Positions 1-30,360 of a DNA stretch of 64,000 bases are shown here, in pieces; position 1 is the stretch's first letter; each line of letters opens with the position of its first letter. A program made the translations under genes and the position numbers. A model generated the notes under the pieces. The model ran no database searches. It was not told where the DNA came from and worked only from the letters and a program-made list of their open reading frames with translations. The stretch comes from Pogona vitticeps. Lineage: Eukaryota > Chordata > Lepidosauria > Squamata > Agamidae. The stretch is from contig NC_135795.1 of the NCBI RefSeq assembly GCF_051106095.1, positions 999,501 through 1,063,500 of the forward strand. The letters run 5' to 3'.

Positions 1-587
1 CTGGTTACACGAGAGGAAAACTAGGCTTCATGGTTGGCGGCGGGCACAAAAGAAAGACCAGGGCGGGAAAATCAAGCCCCAGAGCAGAGAGGAGGGGGTC
101 GTCCTCTTTCTCCTCACCCACATCCTTGGCTCTGGTATTGCGACCGGCAACGGGAGCTGCAGCCGCTGACACAGACGCCCCTTCCAGGCCACCATTTCAA
201 GTCACGCGGGCCGTCTTGAGACCCACACGCCACGGTGTACCTTCCCTCTGCCGAGCTAGAAAGCCTTTGGAGCCTTCATTGGGCCACTTGGGACAGGATC
301 AGACGGACTCCCCCCCCTTTCCCACCCCCACCCCTGCCACGCACCGTGATTTGGGAAAGAAGCCACAGGTAGATGCGGTTGGTCAGCTTTATCGCCCATC
401 ACACTGTCCAGTTTGACGTGTTCCTGGCAGGCAGCGCAGAGGGGTGTCATGGGCTCTCTCTCTCTCTCTCTCTGTGTCCCAGCCCATGGGTGGTGGAAGG
501 GCTTCAGAGTGAAGGAAAGCAGTACATCAAGTGCGAGCTGGAGGAAGATTTGGTAATCCGGTGTTCCAGAGCAGGCGATGGTGCCCG
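1..587 (-). other. TRAF7: TRAF7 3' untranslated region (continues past the window edge)
   Basis: This is the sequence after the TRAF7 stop on the minus strand. It includes a (CT)n run near 454-473. No AATAAA or ATTAAA is visible on the minus strand here, so the poly(A) site probably lies beyond position 1 or uses a variant signal. Open frames in it show no family resemblance. Confidence 0.6.
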
Positions 588-19502
<18,915 letters not shown>

Positions 19503-19829
19503 AATCTAGCTCCACATCTGAATATCACAAAAGCTGCCTCTGTAACATAAAATACAGGTATGGTAAGTCAACACGATTTCTGCCATTGGAGAGGGCCTGC
19601 AGAAATGTAAGTTCTTAACATGGACGGTCTAAGGTATTTCACAGCACACAGATGCTGGTTGGAGAGACACCCAAACCTTACTCCAACATGCTCCAGTTTA
19701 GCATCACCAGTGAAGGAACAAGGCAGGGCATGAGAAAAACACACTGTTCTGTTCATCAGCAAGGACCATCTCTCCCTTTATGAGCCTGCCCAGGTATTAA
19801 GATCAATGGGGAAGCCTTTCTTTCAGTCC

Positions 19830-20187
19830 GGCCACCTTCACAGGTGCGTTTGGTGGGGACACAGGAGAGGGCCTTCTCTGTGGCTGCTCCCAGATGCTGG
19901 AACTCCCTCCTACTGGAGGTCAGGCTGGCCCCATCTCTTCAGGTAAGCTTCCTCTCAGTGACTGGCTCCCTGAGTGGGGTTTTTAAATGGATGGCTGTGC
20001 CTTTCGGCTTTGAATGTATTTTTGGTGTTGCTTTTGTTTACTGTCTTTAAGTATGGTTTTTCTTTGATCGTTCTCAGTTTTTGTGTACTTATTGTTTTTA
20101 ACTTTATACATTGTCTTTTAACAATGCAAGCTGGCTTGGTCTGTCTTAAGGTAGGTTAAAAATATTTTAAATAAATAAAAAAAAATA
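19830..20187 (+). repeat. LINE 3' end fragment (CR1/L2 group)
   Basis: Its GAGAGGGCCTTCTCTGTGG and TGGAACTCCCTCC motifs and an A-rich (AAATA)n tail after TTAAAAATATTTTAAATAA are those of squamate CR1/L2-type LINE 3' ends. No intact reverse transcriptase frame. Confidence 0.65.
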
Positions 20188-22139
20188 AACACCCCTCCCT
20201 GCCGCCTGAGGTGCCCAGACGTAAGAGAAAACAAAGAAGACAAGTGCCATCTTTCAGTTGCCCTGAGAGCAAAGCTGGGCATTTAGCTCAGCATCCTTGG
20301 CCACATCGCTTCCGCCCTGCCCAAAAGAGTCATCCGTCTCATTGGGACGCATGCTTTCCCATGCACTCAGGGTCCCAGGTTCGGAAAAGGTCCTCCAGCC
20401 GCAGGCCTGGGAAAACCCTCCCTCCACTAGAGGCCGCAAAGGGGGCCATACTGAGCGGACTTTGCCCAAAGCAGCTTCCTCCATGCCTCAAAACCGCCGA
20501 GAGGCCTGGCTTTTTCTCGGGGTCTTGTACTGTACAAACATTTCTTGTCTACATGGCACGAATGGTATGTGGCTAGAAGCCAAGAACAAAACCTTGACTC
20601 AGTTAAGGGAGCTGCAGTTCCCGGACTCTTGCTTCCTCGACGCAGCTTGGAAAAGGCAAGGCATGGGCTGAGCCATCAGCCCTGCAAAAGAGAAACCTAC
20701 AATTCATTCCTACAATTAGACGCTTTTCATCCAGCTCTTTACACTTTTTTTAAAAAAACTGATTCACATTCGTGTAGCAACTGGGAATTAAACTGAAGGG
20801 GAGGAGGAACAAGGCAGCGCTGGGAAGGAGAAGTGGATTAAGGGGCCAAACTATTAAGAGTCACGGGATGCATTCACTGACTAAGATTCGCACGCTGTTC
20901 TGTTGAAATCACAGTCCTGGTTTGCTGGTGTCGTTTGCACTGTCAGGATGTCCTCAGTGGAGCAGAGAAGCACAGGGAGAGGTTTGTACTGCTGTCTAAG
21001 CACAACAGCTATCAAAGGGAACCTTTTAAGAGAAAACTACCTTACACTGTGAGAACCAGTTTTATTAATTGCAGACAGGGTAATAGGTTTTCAACAGTAA
21101 CTGTCCAGCCACATGACCAAAAAAAATGCACTCACAAGCCCGTTCCTACTTGTACACAGAGATGTGATACATCAACAGCATGCATTGAAAAGATGAGGCC
21201 AGGTCATCTTCCTGCAGCCCTACTGGATCAAACAGCCGTCCCTTATTATAAACACACATTACTGTATTGGAGACGGTCACTGGGACTGAGGAGCAGGTAC
21301 AGCTGGACCCACCACTGCCATTTCACTCAAGGCAGGTTGCAAACGCTATCCAAAATCACTTGCCAAGAATTGCCCATGTGGGAAGAGACCTGGCTAGAGA
21401 AAGGTCTCACCCATGGCTCAGAAATGGCTTTGGGTGAATCTGGACAATACTGGGGGACTCTCTTAGCTGAGACTGCCATTCTGTCAAAGGCGTTCATTCT
21501 ACACCACACTTGTACACAGAGACTTCCCCAAAGGCAACCACTTCCTCCTTTTTTCGTGGAAAGGCATCCAAATGAATTGCTATGCAAATGTCTCTAACCT
21601 AGACACATAAATAAGATATTTACTCAGCTACCAGTAAGTTAGTTCCTTATTTGGCACAAAAGTTGCCTCTCTGTGATGAGGAAGTAATTTTTCACAAGAA
21701 GAGGGTGCTGCTTTTATTCCCCCCCCCACCCAGTTTGGGTCCCTGATGTGCCATAAATGACTAAGACAGGTTCATGGACACAAGTGTATTCATGCCAGGT
21801 TTTGTGGCATAATTACTTTTACTCGGAGGCGCTTCTACTCTCTCCCTTCTTTACTCACCTCCTTTGCTCAAAGATTGATGACTCAGAACCAGTAACATCA
21901 ACATTTGTCCATGACACACTGGCAATAAAATAAAAGAGGATTTATCTGCTTCCTTGATTTGCAGCAGCTACCCTGGGCATATAATCACAGCGACATAGAC
22001 CACAAGCCATTCAGTCACTTCTATGAGTCTAAAGCCAAGTTATAACAAATTGGGGGCAGGGGGAGAGCAAATCTCCCACATCCATCTTCTAGTTCAGAAC
22101 CACCTGAAGTTAAGCAGTTAGCACCATCCCTCTTTAGTA

Positions 22140-22376
22140 ATCATCACGTGTCAAGTCAATTCTGACTTATGGAAACTCTTTCCATGGTTTTCTAGGTAGA
22201 GAGTACTCAAACATGGTTTACCCTTCCCGTCTGTTAGGGGTGCCCTGGGACTACTGTGCAGCTTGCCCAAGGCCACCCAGGCTGGCTTTTTTGGCATGAC
22301 ACAGTGGGGAATTGAACTCCCACCTTCTGGGCTCAGCAGCCAGATACCTAAGCCACTGAGCTACCCAGCCAGCCAC
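22140..22376 (-). repeat. Sauria-type SINE (tRNA head, BovB-like tail)
   Basis: On the minus strand it starts with a tRNA-like head, GGCTGGGTAGCTCAGTGGCT (A box), then GGGAGTTCAATTCCC (B box). It ends with CCATAAGTCAGAATTGACTT, the BovB-like tail. It is the most complete SINE in the window and a good marker for Squamata. Confidence 0.85.
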
Positions 22377-24235
22377 CCTCTTTAGCACATTAACCAAAGA
22401 GGGTGGTATCTGCAACTGGGTTACAGCATGCAAAGAGATGGTTGTGTGCAGAGCAGGCTTTTTTCAAAACCAAGGGAGACGTGCATTAGGGGGCTGCGGT
22501 CCAATCATGACTCCTTGGTGCTTAAGGACACTCACACTTGTTCAATGTAGCTCATGTACTGATCACACACTCTTGACAAGGAACATGTGGAGCTAAAATT
22601 AAGATTTGTGTCCACTTTCCACACCAACAAACACCAAGAAATGGTCCATGTTTCTATTAGCATATGCTTCTGAAGACAATCAGCCACCTAGCCAGCCTGG
22701 CAAACAATACCTCACCATCTTCTCATCAAAAATGTTATGCAGTTAATCTATTTTATTTCCACTGGGAACCCACCACATGTGAGTTTAAGAGAGCAACAGT
22801 TCAAATCCAGACTGTAGCCATGAAGTTTGTGCTGAGACAAGACTAAACACCGTGCATGCATTGACCTTTGTTGTCTTGCGAACCAGGAGAAAAGCTAACA
22901 AGAGCAGGAAGGCTGGCTTCCAAGCACTTTGAATGAAAAACCTCTAAAGGGCATGAAACATTCCAGTCCATCCCTTGAAACAAACATTAAGCCAAGTCTC
23001 AATACTAACATTTACAAACAAACAAACACAACCTATGACATCAAGTTCTGACCGTCACAGTGACAAGAGTGCCAAACCTGCTACAAAAGCTGCCACGTAT
23101 GGTGGCAAAGCTGAGCCACAGTAAGACAAAATGGACCGTGGCAGAGAACTGCAGCTCCATTCAAGGCAGAACAAGGCAACTCACAGCTCACAGCAGTTTT
23201 GTGTCTACAGCCCTTCTCAAACAGCTCTCATTTCGGCTTTCCAAGACACCTGAGTGAGAATGATGAAAGAATACTTCGACACGGGTTAAAACTTAGGCCC
23301 CTGTTTCACTCGGTATCTAGGAATCTGGACTACTTATCCAGAAGTGTGCCAAGCCAATCTAATTCCCAATCCTTTAGCGGCACCAAAGTTTGAGAGATAA
23401 AATGTCCCTGTTCTAAGCCACACTGCCCTGCCAAGAGACTTGAACGCAGGCAGCTACGCAACGGACACCACTAGTTCCGGTTCTCTCAGTTCCTTCTGAT
23501 CCAGGCATGTCCTTAAATCCCACGAAGTGATGGGAGAAGGGCTTGCGCATCGCCATGCACTTCCCCAGGGAACAAAGTCCAACGGACGCGGGAAGCCTCT
23601 TACCTCAAAGAGGGTCTGAGCGCTGGACCCTGCAGAAAACGGCAAAGGAACCCAGAAGTCCGGCAACATTCCTTTCTTTCAAAATGTCTTTCCCATCTGC
23701 CTGCCTGCCTCTGTGGAGAAGGCAGCTCTTGGTGATGTAAACAGAAAGGCATGCAGGGCAGAAGGCAATATGTAAATTAATCTGGGAAATCACCCCCTCC
23801 CCAGCTCAGCCAATCATGCCTCGGTTCCTCATCTCAGCTACTCCGAACAGGATTCAGCCCGGAAGTGCAGGAACCATTCCCTTAGATCTCATATGAACTC
23901 CTTGGGCCGGAAATTAAATGCCTCCCCACAGGAACCCCAGGGTAAAACTTGAATCAACACATGAGGAAGAGATTCCGGAGGCTTTACGACTGAAGTTGCT
24001 GTTTGTTCGTAAAGAGCACCTGCTCCAAACGGAAGATATCCACTGCAGAAGTAAATAAATCCCAAACCCAAAGACAAGCAGAACTTGTGAATGCATATGT
24101 GAAAATAGGTGATAAATTTATAGACCACTAAAAAATCATCATACAATATGTGAGCTTTCGTGGATCAAAACACCGCTTCATCAGGTCTCTACCCATGTGA
24201 AGAACGTAAAGGCCAAAAATTCATGGCAATATGGG

Positions 24236-24330
24236 TTTTTATCTTTATTTATTTAAAACATTTTAACCTGCTTTTCTCCTTGAAAAGGACCCAAGGTGGC
24301 TTACAATGTTGAAAGACAACATTTAATGTT
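24236..24330 (-). repeat. SINE/LINE shared 3' tail fragment
   Basis: On the minus strand: GTAAGCCACCTTGGGTCC followed by an AATAAATAAA tail, a 3' end shared by several squamate SINE/LINE families. Confidence 0.55.
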
Positions 24331-24848
24331 TTACGAATGCATGTAGACTTAAATCAGGGAAACAGATGTTGTTTTTTTTAATGCAAAAGATATTTCTCTG
24401 GGCAAGCTATTGAATATGTGAAGATATATTTGCTTTAAGAAAAACATGAATGCATCTATGCCCTAAAAACCTGACAGTTTTAGGCCACCCTAGTTGTAAA
24501 ATGACAAAGACCACCAAACAGAAGAATTCAGTAGCTTGCTACTTCACACCAGGATGTATTAGAGCAGCATTAGTCAACAGAAGCAGAAAGAAGATATGGT
24601 ACTCTCACAGGAGATCCTGCAACCTATGAAACATTTGTTTCCAAAGATAATTACTAATTATAAATTGTTGACACAAACAGGGTTCACTTGGACACACCTC
24701 TGAACAAGGGGTGGAGACGGAGCGTGCCACGGAAGCTGAGAACAATTATTTTCAGGAGGATTGATGTCATGACAAGTCTAGTGTCACAGCGAGGTAGTCC
24801 AAGGCAGAATGCTGAGACACCAGACTATGATGCCTCCATCATCATCTT

Positions 24849-24905
24849 AGAACCACAGAGCTGGCAGGGACCCTATGGACCATTGAGTCCAGATCCTGCC
24901 CAGTA
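24849..24905 (+). repeat. CR1/L2-like fragment
   Basis: Contains CAGAGCTGGCAGGGACCC followed by CCATTGAGTCCAG, a diverged motif of reptile non-LTR repeats. Short and old. Confidence 0.45.
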
Positions 24906-25764
24906 ATGAACTGAGCTCCGCAGAAAGAGAGCCCTCAGCTCCTGAGCTCCCCAGCAATTCATTAGGAACAAGCAGTCAAATCAGCAGAAGAGAACTAAGA
25001 GTTTCAGGGATAACAGGGGCCAAGAAATTCTGGAAGGGTGACTGTGGGGGCAGCTGCAGTAGCAGAAAGAGACACTGGCAGAGGGTCCCTAACCCTAGGC
25101 AAAGGGCAGGGGCATTCAAGTCACCTCCGCTCAGTGGTAAAACACTTCCTTGAAAATCAAAACATCTATCTACACATGAGTACAGAGATAAAAGGTCAGT
25201 CCAGTGCCGCACAAGGCATATTGCTGGAACACGGAACGCTAAGAAGTCTAAACCAACGTAAGCTGTACACAGCCAAGCTCTTTTTTGGTTCCTCCTTAGT
25301 TGCCCCCTTCCAAGTCTCGGGCTTCTCTGGCAGAATCCTCCATTTGGGCTGATGACTATATAAAAATATACAATATCTTCAACAATTTTGATTTCTCTAC
25401 TGTCAGCGTTACGTTGATAGAATTCTTCAGTAGCCATTTTCTGCACTGTCTTGATGATCAACTGGAACCCTGTGCTTTTACACTTCTTCCCCAAATGTCC
25501 TCAGCAGTCATCTCAACTCACTGCTATCCAGCAGTTGCTCAATGAGTCACACAACTGGGCTTGCAACAGACAATGTCTACAGTGATTTCTTAATTTCAGG
25601 CCATTGTCCTGGAAAAATGAATTATTACATTACACCAGCATGACTAAGGCAAGGCAATTTGAGGTACTGTAATAAGTCTTCCAGCAGTTTAAAAACTGAG
25701 AGGTTTATTCTGCATTTTTTCCCCTTGTTTGCAGCCCTCTCAATAATATTTTCATTTCCTCTTC

Positions 25765-25990
25765 TGAGAGTGTTGCAGTGGTTAAAGTGCTGACCTCGGA
25801 CAAGGGTAATGTATTGTACGGGTCCCCATTCTGCCAGGAAGCTCACTAGGGTGCCCTGACCCGGCCACTCATTTATTCCCTTGGCCTCGCCTACCTCAAA
25901 GGGCTCTTGAGAGGACAAGAAGGAACAGAAGCAGCAAGGCTGCCTTGAGCTTCTTGAGGGCAAAGCAAGCTAGACAAAGGTGCAATAAAG
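25765..25990 (+). repeat. tRNA-derived SINE (MIR/AnoSINE-like), diverged
   Basis: It starts GTGTTGCAGTGGTTAAAGTG (A-box like) and continues with a GGGTCCCC box, GAAGCTCACTAGGGTGCC, CCTACCTCAAAGGGCTCTTG and an AATAAA-containing end, the order seen in squamate tRNA SINEs. Confidence 0.65.
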
Positions 25991-26299
25991 GACACAAGAC
26001 AAGAGGAGACCAGCCCACCACCCTCCCAACAGGACACCACGGCCACCACGCTCTCATAAGCAGGGCCTTCCTTTCGAGGATTGCTTCAAGGACTGACAGG
26101 GAGCAACTAAATAAATACATACATAAAGGTTAGTAATAAACATTGATCTGTGAGTACAACAACAACATCATAAAAATATTAATACACTACCACTAATAAC
26201 GAAGAGGGCACTAATAAAAGGGCTAAAAATTATGAAGCTAATCATAATGGCGAATACGACCATGATATACACCCATATACAATGGCAATAACAACAATG

Positions 26300-26395
26300 T
26301 TATTATTTATTTATTTATTTTCATTTGTTTTATTCCTAGGCCGCTTTTCCTCCTCATCAGGGGACCCAAGGTGAGGGCTCCCCAAGGTTGTAATT
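26300..26395 (-). repeat. SINE/LINE shared 3' tail fragment
   Basis: On the minus strand it has CCTTGGGTCCCCTGATGAGG and then an AAATAAATAAATAA tail, the same tail type as at 24236-24330. Confidence 0.55.
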
Positions 26396-26864
26396 CAACA
26401 AAGATTTAATTACTAACAATAACTAAGACGAAGCCTAAAAGAAATTTAATTCTTTAATCATATTTCAATTAGCGTACGGTTTAATTTTGTGGGTGTGTTG
26501 TTTTTTTTTAAGGCTTAACTTTTTAAAATTCCGTTCTTTTTTTTTTTTTCACCTGGGGAGCCGCCCTGGGTTCCCTGATAGTGAGAAAGGCGGCCTATTA
26601 AATAAAAATAAAAGTGGGGATGATGAGGATGATGATGGGGGCTGGCGATCTTCCCCCTCCCCCTCCTGGCCCCTCCCCCTTCCCTTCCCTCCCTTCACCT
26701 GAGGGCCGCTGAGGGGAAGGGAGAAAAGGCCGAGGCGACGCCGCCGACCGGCGAGGGCTCCCGCGGCCCATGGCGGCGCCGCTCTTCCGCGGCCCCGGCT
26801 CGCCTCCTCCGCCGCCACCGGGGCCTGGAAAGCGGCCTTCGCCTCCTTCCTTCCTTTCACTCAC

Positions 26865-26990
26865 AGGAACGGCGGCTTCTTCGCCTCCTTCTTCCCCTCA
26901 CGGTTTTGCCTCAGGGGCGCCGGCCTACAACTCCCGTCAGGCCTCGCGCGGACGCCAAGACCGCTTCATTTCCCTTGCTTCTGATTGGCT
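26865..26990 (-). other. TRAF7: Probable TRAF7 exon 1 (non-coding)
   Basis: On the minus strand a strong donor, CCT|GTGAGTG, lies at 26865/26864 within the CpG island. A second candidate, CAG|GTGAAG, lies at 26699/26698. Human TRAF7 also has a non-coding first exon as I recall. The 5' end is a guess. Confidence 0.4.
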
Positions 26991-27246
26991 CGGGCGACGA
27001 TCGCGCCAAGACACCGCCGGCCTCTCTATGGTTGTTTCCCTCTCCCCCTCCCTCCTGCGCTTCTCGGCCCATGCGCGGCTCTGGCTCGGCTCGAATCAGG
27101 CGACCCGGCGGAGGAGGGCGGCCAATAGGAAAAGAGCCTGCGAACGGAGGTGAAAGGTAATTGGCTACAGAGGAAGAACTAAAGTGGACCACGCGATTGG
27201 TCGCCCTCGTGCTACCGGCGCCAGCCAATAGGGAAGCGGGTGAGTT

Positions 27247-27255
27247 TATAAAAAG
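27247..27255 (+). promoter_or_regulatory. TATA box of the snoRNA host gene
   Basis: TATAAAAAG begins exactly 30 bp before the C of a pyrimidine tract (27277), the classical TATA-to-start spacing. Confidence 0.8.
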
Positions 27256-27276
27256 CCGCGGAATGCCCGCCATGTT

Positions 27277-27306
27277 CTTTTTTTTCCCGCGTGGCCAGTG
27301 AGGAAG
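27277..27306 (+). ncRNA. SNHG19: Host gene exon 1 with 5'TOP start
   Basis: C followed by nine T then CCCGC is a terminal oligopyrimidine start, as in snoRNA host and ribosomal protein genes. The exon ends GAGGAAG before GTAGGA. Confidence 0.7.
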
Positions 27307-29207
27307 GTAGGAAACGGGGCGCTTAATTTTGGGGTCCTCGGCTGAGGAAAGGCTTTATTATGGCTAAATCGGAGGCGAAACCATCCGCAAGGTGGTTCGT
27401 TTTTAATATTGCAAGCTGACTTTGAGGAGCCGAGATCCTTTACTTGTAAAATGTGTTTGGTCTAAATGCGTGTAATTATTACTTGGCCTTAAGAGGCCCA
27501 GAAAGGAGACCTAGAAGGACGCGCCTGCTTAGTCAGTGCTTCCAAGTTAATTTCACATGTGGAGCACGTTGGTTTTATGGTATTACTATTGTATTGTTGT
27601 TATACTTGTGGTCCTGACCCGACCAGATAGGCGGGAAATAAATTAAATAAATAAATAAATATATGCATATACATTTGATTTCAAATACAGTTTTTAATAT
27701 TTGGTCCAATTTATGCCCTTGCGTGCAGCCTCATCGGCTACAGAGCCATAAAAGTATGTGTGCCTATTTAATGTAATATGAGCATATTTAAGTATTTAAA
27801 TGTTATAAATAAAAGCATAAAACTTTGAAAATGTCAAGGGGGTATACACCGAGTGAAGAAACATTGAAATTTTGGAATGAAAATGGATGGAAAGCAGTGT
27901 AATGCTAGTCCTGAGGGTGATGGGTGCACTGTTTTGTTTTGTAATTTATAGTCTGGTAATTTATAGTTTTTTTTGTAATAGTAGTAGGTATTTTGTATTT
28001 TTTGTACTTTTTAATTAAAAAATATATATTAAAAAAGAAAGAAAATGTGAAGGGTGGCCTCTGAGCAGGTATTGATATAACAGATGATTTTCTGGGGTCC
28101 CCATCTCTTGAGAAAACCTTGGGCTTCTTGGACTATTTCTCCCAGAATGCTCAGGCTGGTTGGCTGGGGTAAATTGGACTTGTAGTCCAGAAACAGTTAA
28201 CCTCCCCAGGGTCTACTTGGTGACCTAATTTAATTTTTTTAAAAAGGTTGCTTCTAGTACTTTGCCTCCAAACCCCCAGAAAGGCTAAAATATGCATGAA
28301 GAGTTAAGAAAGCTTCTCCCCCCCCTTCAAGAATTGCTAAGGCAAGTTTCAGGAAGGATTTCCCCAAATGAGTAGCAGATTTTCTGAAAAACAGCAGGGC
28401 AGAAAGTAGCAGGTGGTAGCCTTGAGGGCTTTGACTTCCATGGTGGACTAAGGGTATCCTGCATCGTAAGTGTTTTTAATATACAATAGTACCTTGAAAG
28501 GAACTGGTGCTTTTAGGTCTGGGAAGAGGGTGAGGTAGCAGTGGTGTATATAGTCAGAATGTCAAAAATTCTGTGTTTTGTGATTGTTTCCTGGTTTTGA
28601 TATATGTTGCATTTTTTATTTTGTTGTAAACCACCCAGAGTAGTGCACTACACTAATAGGGCAGTATATAAGTCTATACAATGAATGAATATTTAAAGCA
28701 GCTATTATGGAATTCAGACTTTTGTAAGTTAGAAGGTGTTGTGGGCTGAGGGAGAGGGTGCTTGACCTTGGCATGGGCCCATGCTTATTCTAATAAAGCA
28801 GAGGGAACTGGTGCTTCCATTGGTGGCAAAAGTATAAATGGGAGACTTGAGTCTCAAGATGTCTAAAAATAGTGGCAGTGTGGACTTTATTCCTATCTAA
28901 AAAGCTCCGGCTTGAATTAATTTCAACTGTATTACTTATCAAGCATTGATCCCTTTGTGTGTGTGTGTGCATGCATGGTGCTTTTCCTGAGTGGTCCAGA
29001 CTAGTTGTTTTAGAAACAATACGCTACGTTAGCGATGTTGAGAAATAAACTCAGACCCTGTCAGCCAAGGCGGTCTTTTATTAGGGACAAACAATTGGAT
29101 TTAGCCCTAAATCTCCAAACTTCCAGGCTGCATTCAGGCTGTATTGTAAAAAAAAAACTTCCTGTTTTGTTTTTTCCCCACAAGTGAGATGACTTTTTCT
29201 TTTCCAG
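27307..29207 (+). other. SNHG19: Host gene intron 1
   Basis: About 1.9 kb. It includes SINE/LINE tails (ACCAGATAGGCGGGAAATAA near 27624 and an AATGAATGAAT end near 28685). Its last 360 bp (from 28849) begin the duplicated block. No snoRNA recognised before 29208. Confidence 0.55.
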
Positions 29208-29248
29208 GTATTTTCTGTCACTGATCCATCAAGCAACATTTTGTACAG
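29208..29248 (+). ncRNA. SNHG19: Host gene exon A, copy 1
   Basis: A 41-nt exon between TTTTCCAG and GTGAGT. The same 41 nt appear in all three copies, more conserved than the flanking intron. Confidence 0.7.
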
Positions 29249-29320
29249 GTGAGTTTAAAATGTGGTTTTTGTGAACTGAGAGTTAGAACTTCCTTAGGTT
29301 CTTATTAACTTCCAAACACT

Positions 29321-29398
29321 AGCCGATGATGACCTTTTTGAAATAGGGTTAGTATGAAAACTGCTTGCGGTTGTTGATTACAGAGACGAGCTGAGGCT
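29321..29398 (+). ncRNA. Box C/D snoRNA paralogue 1 (SNORD60-derived, changed guide)
   Basis: Terminal stem AGCC/GGCT, box C GATGATGA at 29325, D' ATGA at 29354, box D CTGA at 29391. Identical to the copy at 31700-31777. From D' onward it matches the canonical copy nearly base for base, but the guide before D' is AAATAGGGTTAG instead of the 28S complement. Probably functional in structure; target unknown. Confidence 0.7.
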
Positions 29399-29528
29399 TA
29401 GTGACTTAAGAAGTTGCTCCTTCTGGGGCAAGCTGGAATTGAAAAATCCCTTCACCAGTAACTGTTCGTTTGTTTTTCAAAACAAAAAGGTGTAATTGAC
29501 AGGTGTGTATATATTTTTCTCCTTTCAG

Positions 29529-29610
29529 GGAAGTTGGTAACAGAAGAGGACAGGTTTTCTTGGAACCGAACATCGTCAAAGCTTTATTAAGAAGACCGTC
29601 GTTTTCTGTG
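29529..29610 (+). ncRNA. SNHG19: Host gene exon B, copy 1
   Basis: 82 nt between CTTTCAG and GTGAGG. Near-identical to 31908-31989. Confidence 0.65.
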
Positions 29611-29879
29611 GTGAGGTTAAATAATTGAATGGCTCGTGTGCGGTGCCTCTGCGTGCACGCCCCCACTCCCTGAATATGGGGAGAATCCTTAGCACCCATT
29701 GGAGATGTTGAGAAATAAACTCAGACACTGTCAGCTGAGGAGGTCTGTTTTATTTGGGACAAACAATTGGATTTAGCCCTAAATCTCCAAACTTCCAGGC
29801 TGCATGCAGGTTGTATTGAAAAAAAAAAACTTCCTGTTTTGTTTTTCCCCCACAAGTGAGATGACTTTTTCTTTTCCAG

Positions 29880-29920
29880 GTATTTTCTGTCACTGATCCA
29901 TCAAGCAACATTTTGTACAG
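29880..29920 (+). ncRNA. SNHG19: Host gene exon A, copy 2
   Basis: The same 41 nt as copy 1, with acceptor TTTTCCAG and donor GTGAGT. Confidence 0.7.
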
Positions 29921-29991
29921 GTGAGTTTAAAATGTGGTTTTTGTGAACTGAGAGTTAGAACTTCCTTAGGTTCTTATTAACTTCCAAACAC

Positions 29992-30078
29992 AAGCCAATG
30001 ATGAGCTCTTTTTGAATTTTCTGACACCTCGTATGAAAACTGCTTGCGGTTGTTGATTACGGAGACGAGCTGAGGCTT
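29992..30078 (+). ncRNA. SNORD60: SNORD60 (box C/D snoRNA)
   Basis: Terminal stem AAGCC/GGCTT, box C ATGATGA at 29998, D' ATGA at 30033, box D CTGA at 30070. The 14 nt at 30017-30030 (TTTTCTGACACCTC) are complementary to the universally conserved 28S rRNA segment GAGGUGUCAGAAAA. The fifth base before D' (C30028) pairs with a G, consistent with the G methylation I recall for SNORD60. Position beside TRAF7 agrees. Confidence 0.88.
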
Positions 30079-30198
30079 AGTGACTTAAGAAGTGGCTCCT
30101 TCTGGGGCAAGTTGGAACTGAGAAATCCCTTCACCAGTAACTGTTCTTGGAAACAAAAAGGTGTCATTGACATGTGTGTATATATTTTCCAATTTCAG

Positions 30199-30284
30199 GG
30201 AAAGAAGATGGCAACAGAAGAGGACAGGTTTTCTTGGAACCAAACATCATGAAGACTTGATTAAGAAGACCCCCATTTTCTGTG
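30199..30284 (+). ncRNA. SNHG19: Host gene exon B, copy 2
   Basis: 86 nt between ATTTCAG and GTGAGG. The most diverged exon B copy. Confidence 0.65.
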
Positions 30285-30360
30285 GTGAGGCCAAATAATT
30301 GAGCAGCTCATGTGCGGTTCCTCTGCGCGCACGCCCCCTCCCCAAATACTGGGAGAATCA

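Larger units (their letters stand above)
19540..26864 (-). other. TRAF7: TRAF7 intron 1
   Basis: About 7.3 kb separates the ATG exon from the likely first exon. It holds a LINE tail (19830-20187), a Sauria SINE (22140-22376), a CR1/L2-like fragment (24849-24905), a tRNA-headed SINE (25765-25990) and two shared SINE/LINE tails (24236-24330, 26300-26395). A stretch near 24150-24200 (GTGAGCTTTCGTGGATC) resembles a dispersed repeat I cannot name. No other gene seen. Confidence 0.65.
26640..27310. promoter_or_regulatory. CpG-rich bidirectional promoter of TRAF7 (-) and the snoRNA host gene (+)
   Basis: A GC- and CpG-dense block between the two divergent genes. It contains five CCAAT-type boxes: ATTGG at 26984, 27160 and 27196 and CCAAT at 27122 and 27225, an NF-Y-like cluster. 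The plus side has a TATA box and a 5'TOP start; the minus side has none, typical of a dispersed CpG promoter for TRAF7. Confidence 0.8.

Noticed and set aside
22251-22376. A tRNA gene on the minus strand
   Set aside because: A and B boxes are present but no cloverleaf closes and a SINE body and tail follow.
26770-27153. Plus-strand open frame in the CpG island starting MAAPLFRGPG
   Set aside because: CpG-rich promoter sequence read in frame; it runs against the TRAF7 first exon and has no family.
29040-29100. A second snoRNA in the B-to-A introns (GATGTTGA near the repeated AATAAACTCAG)
   Set aside because: The C-like box lacks a partner CTGA with a closing stem at the right distance.
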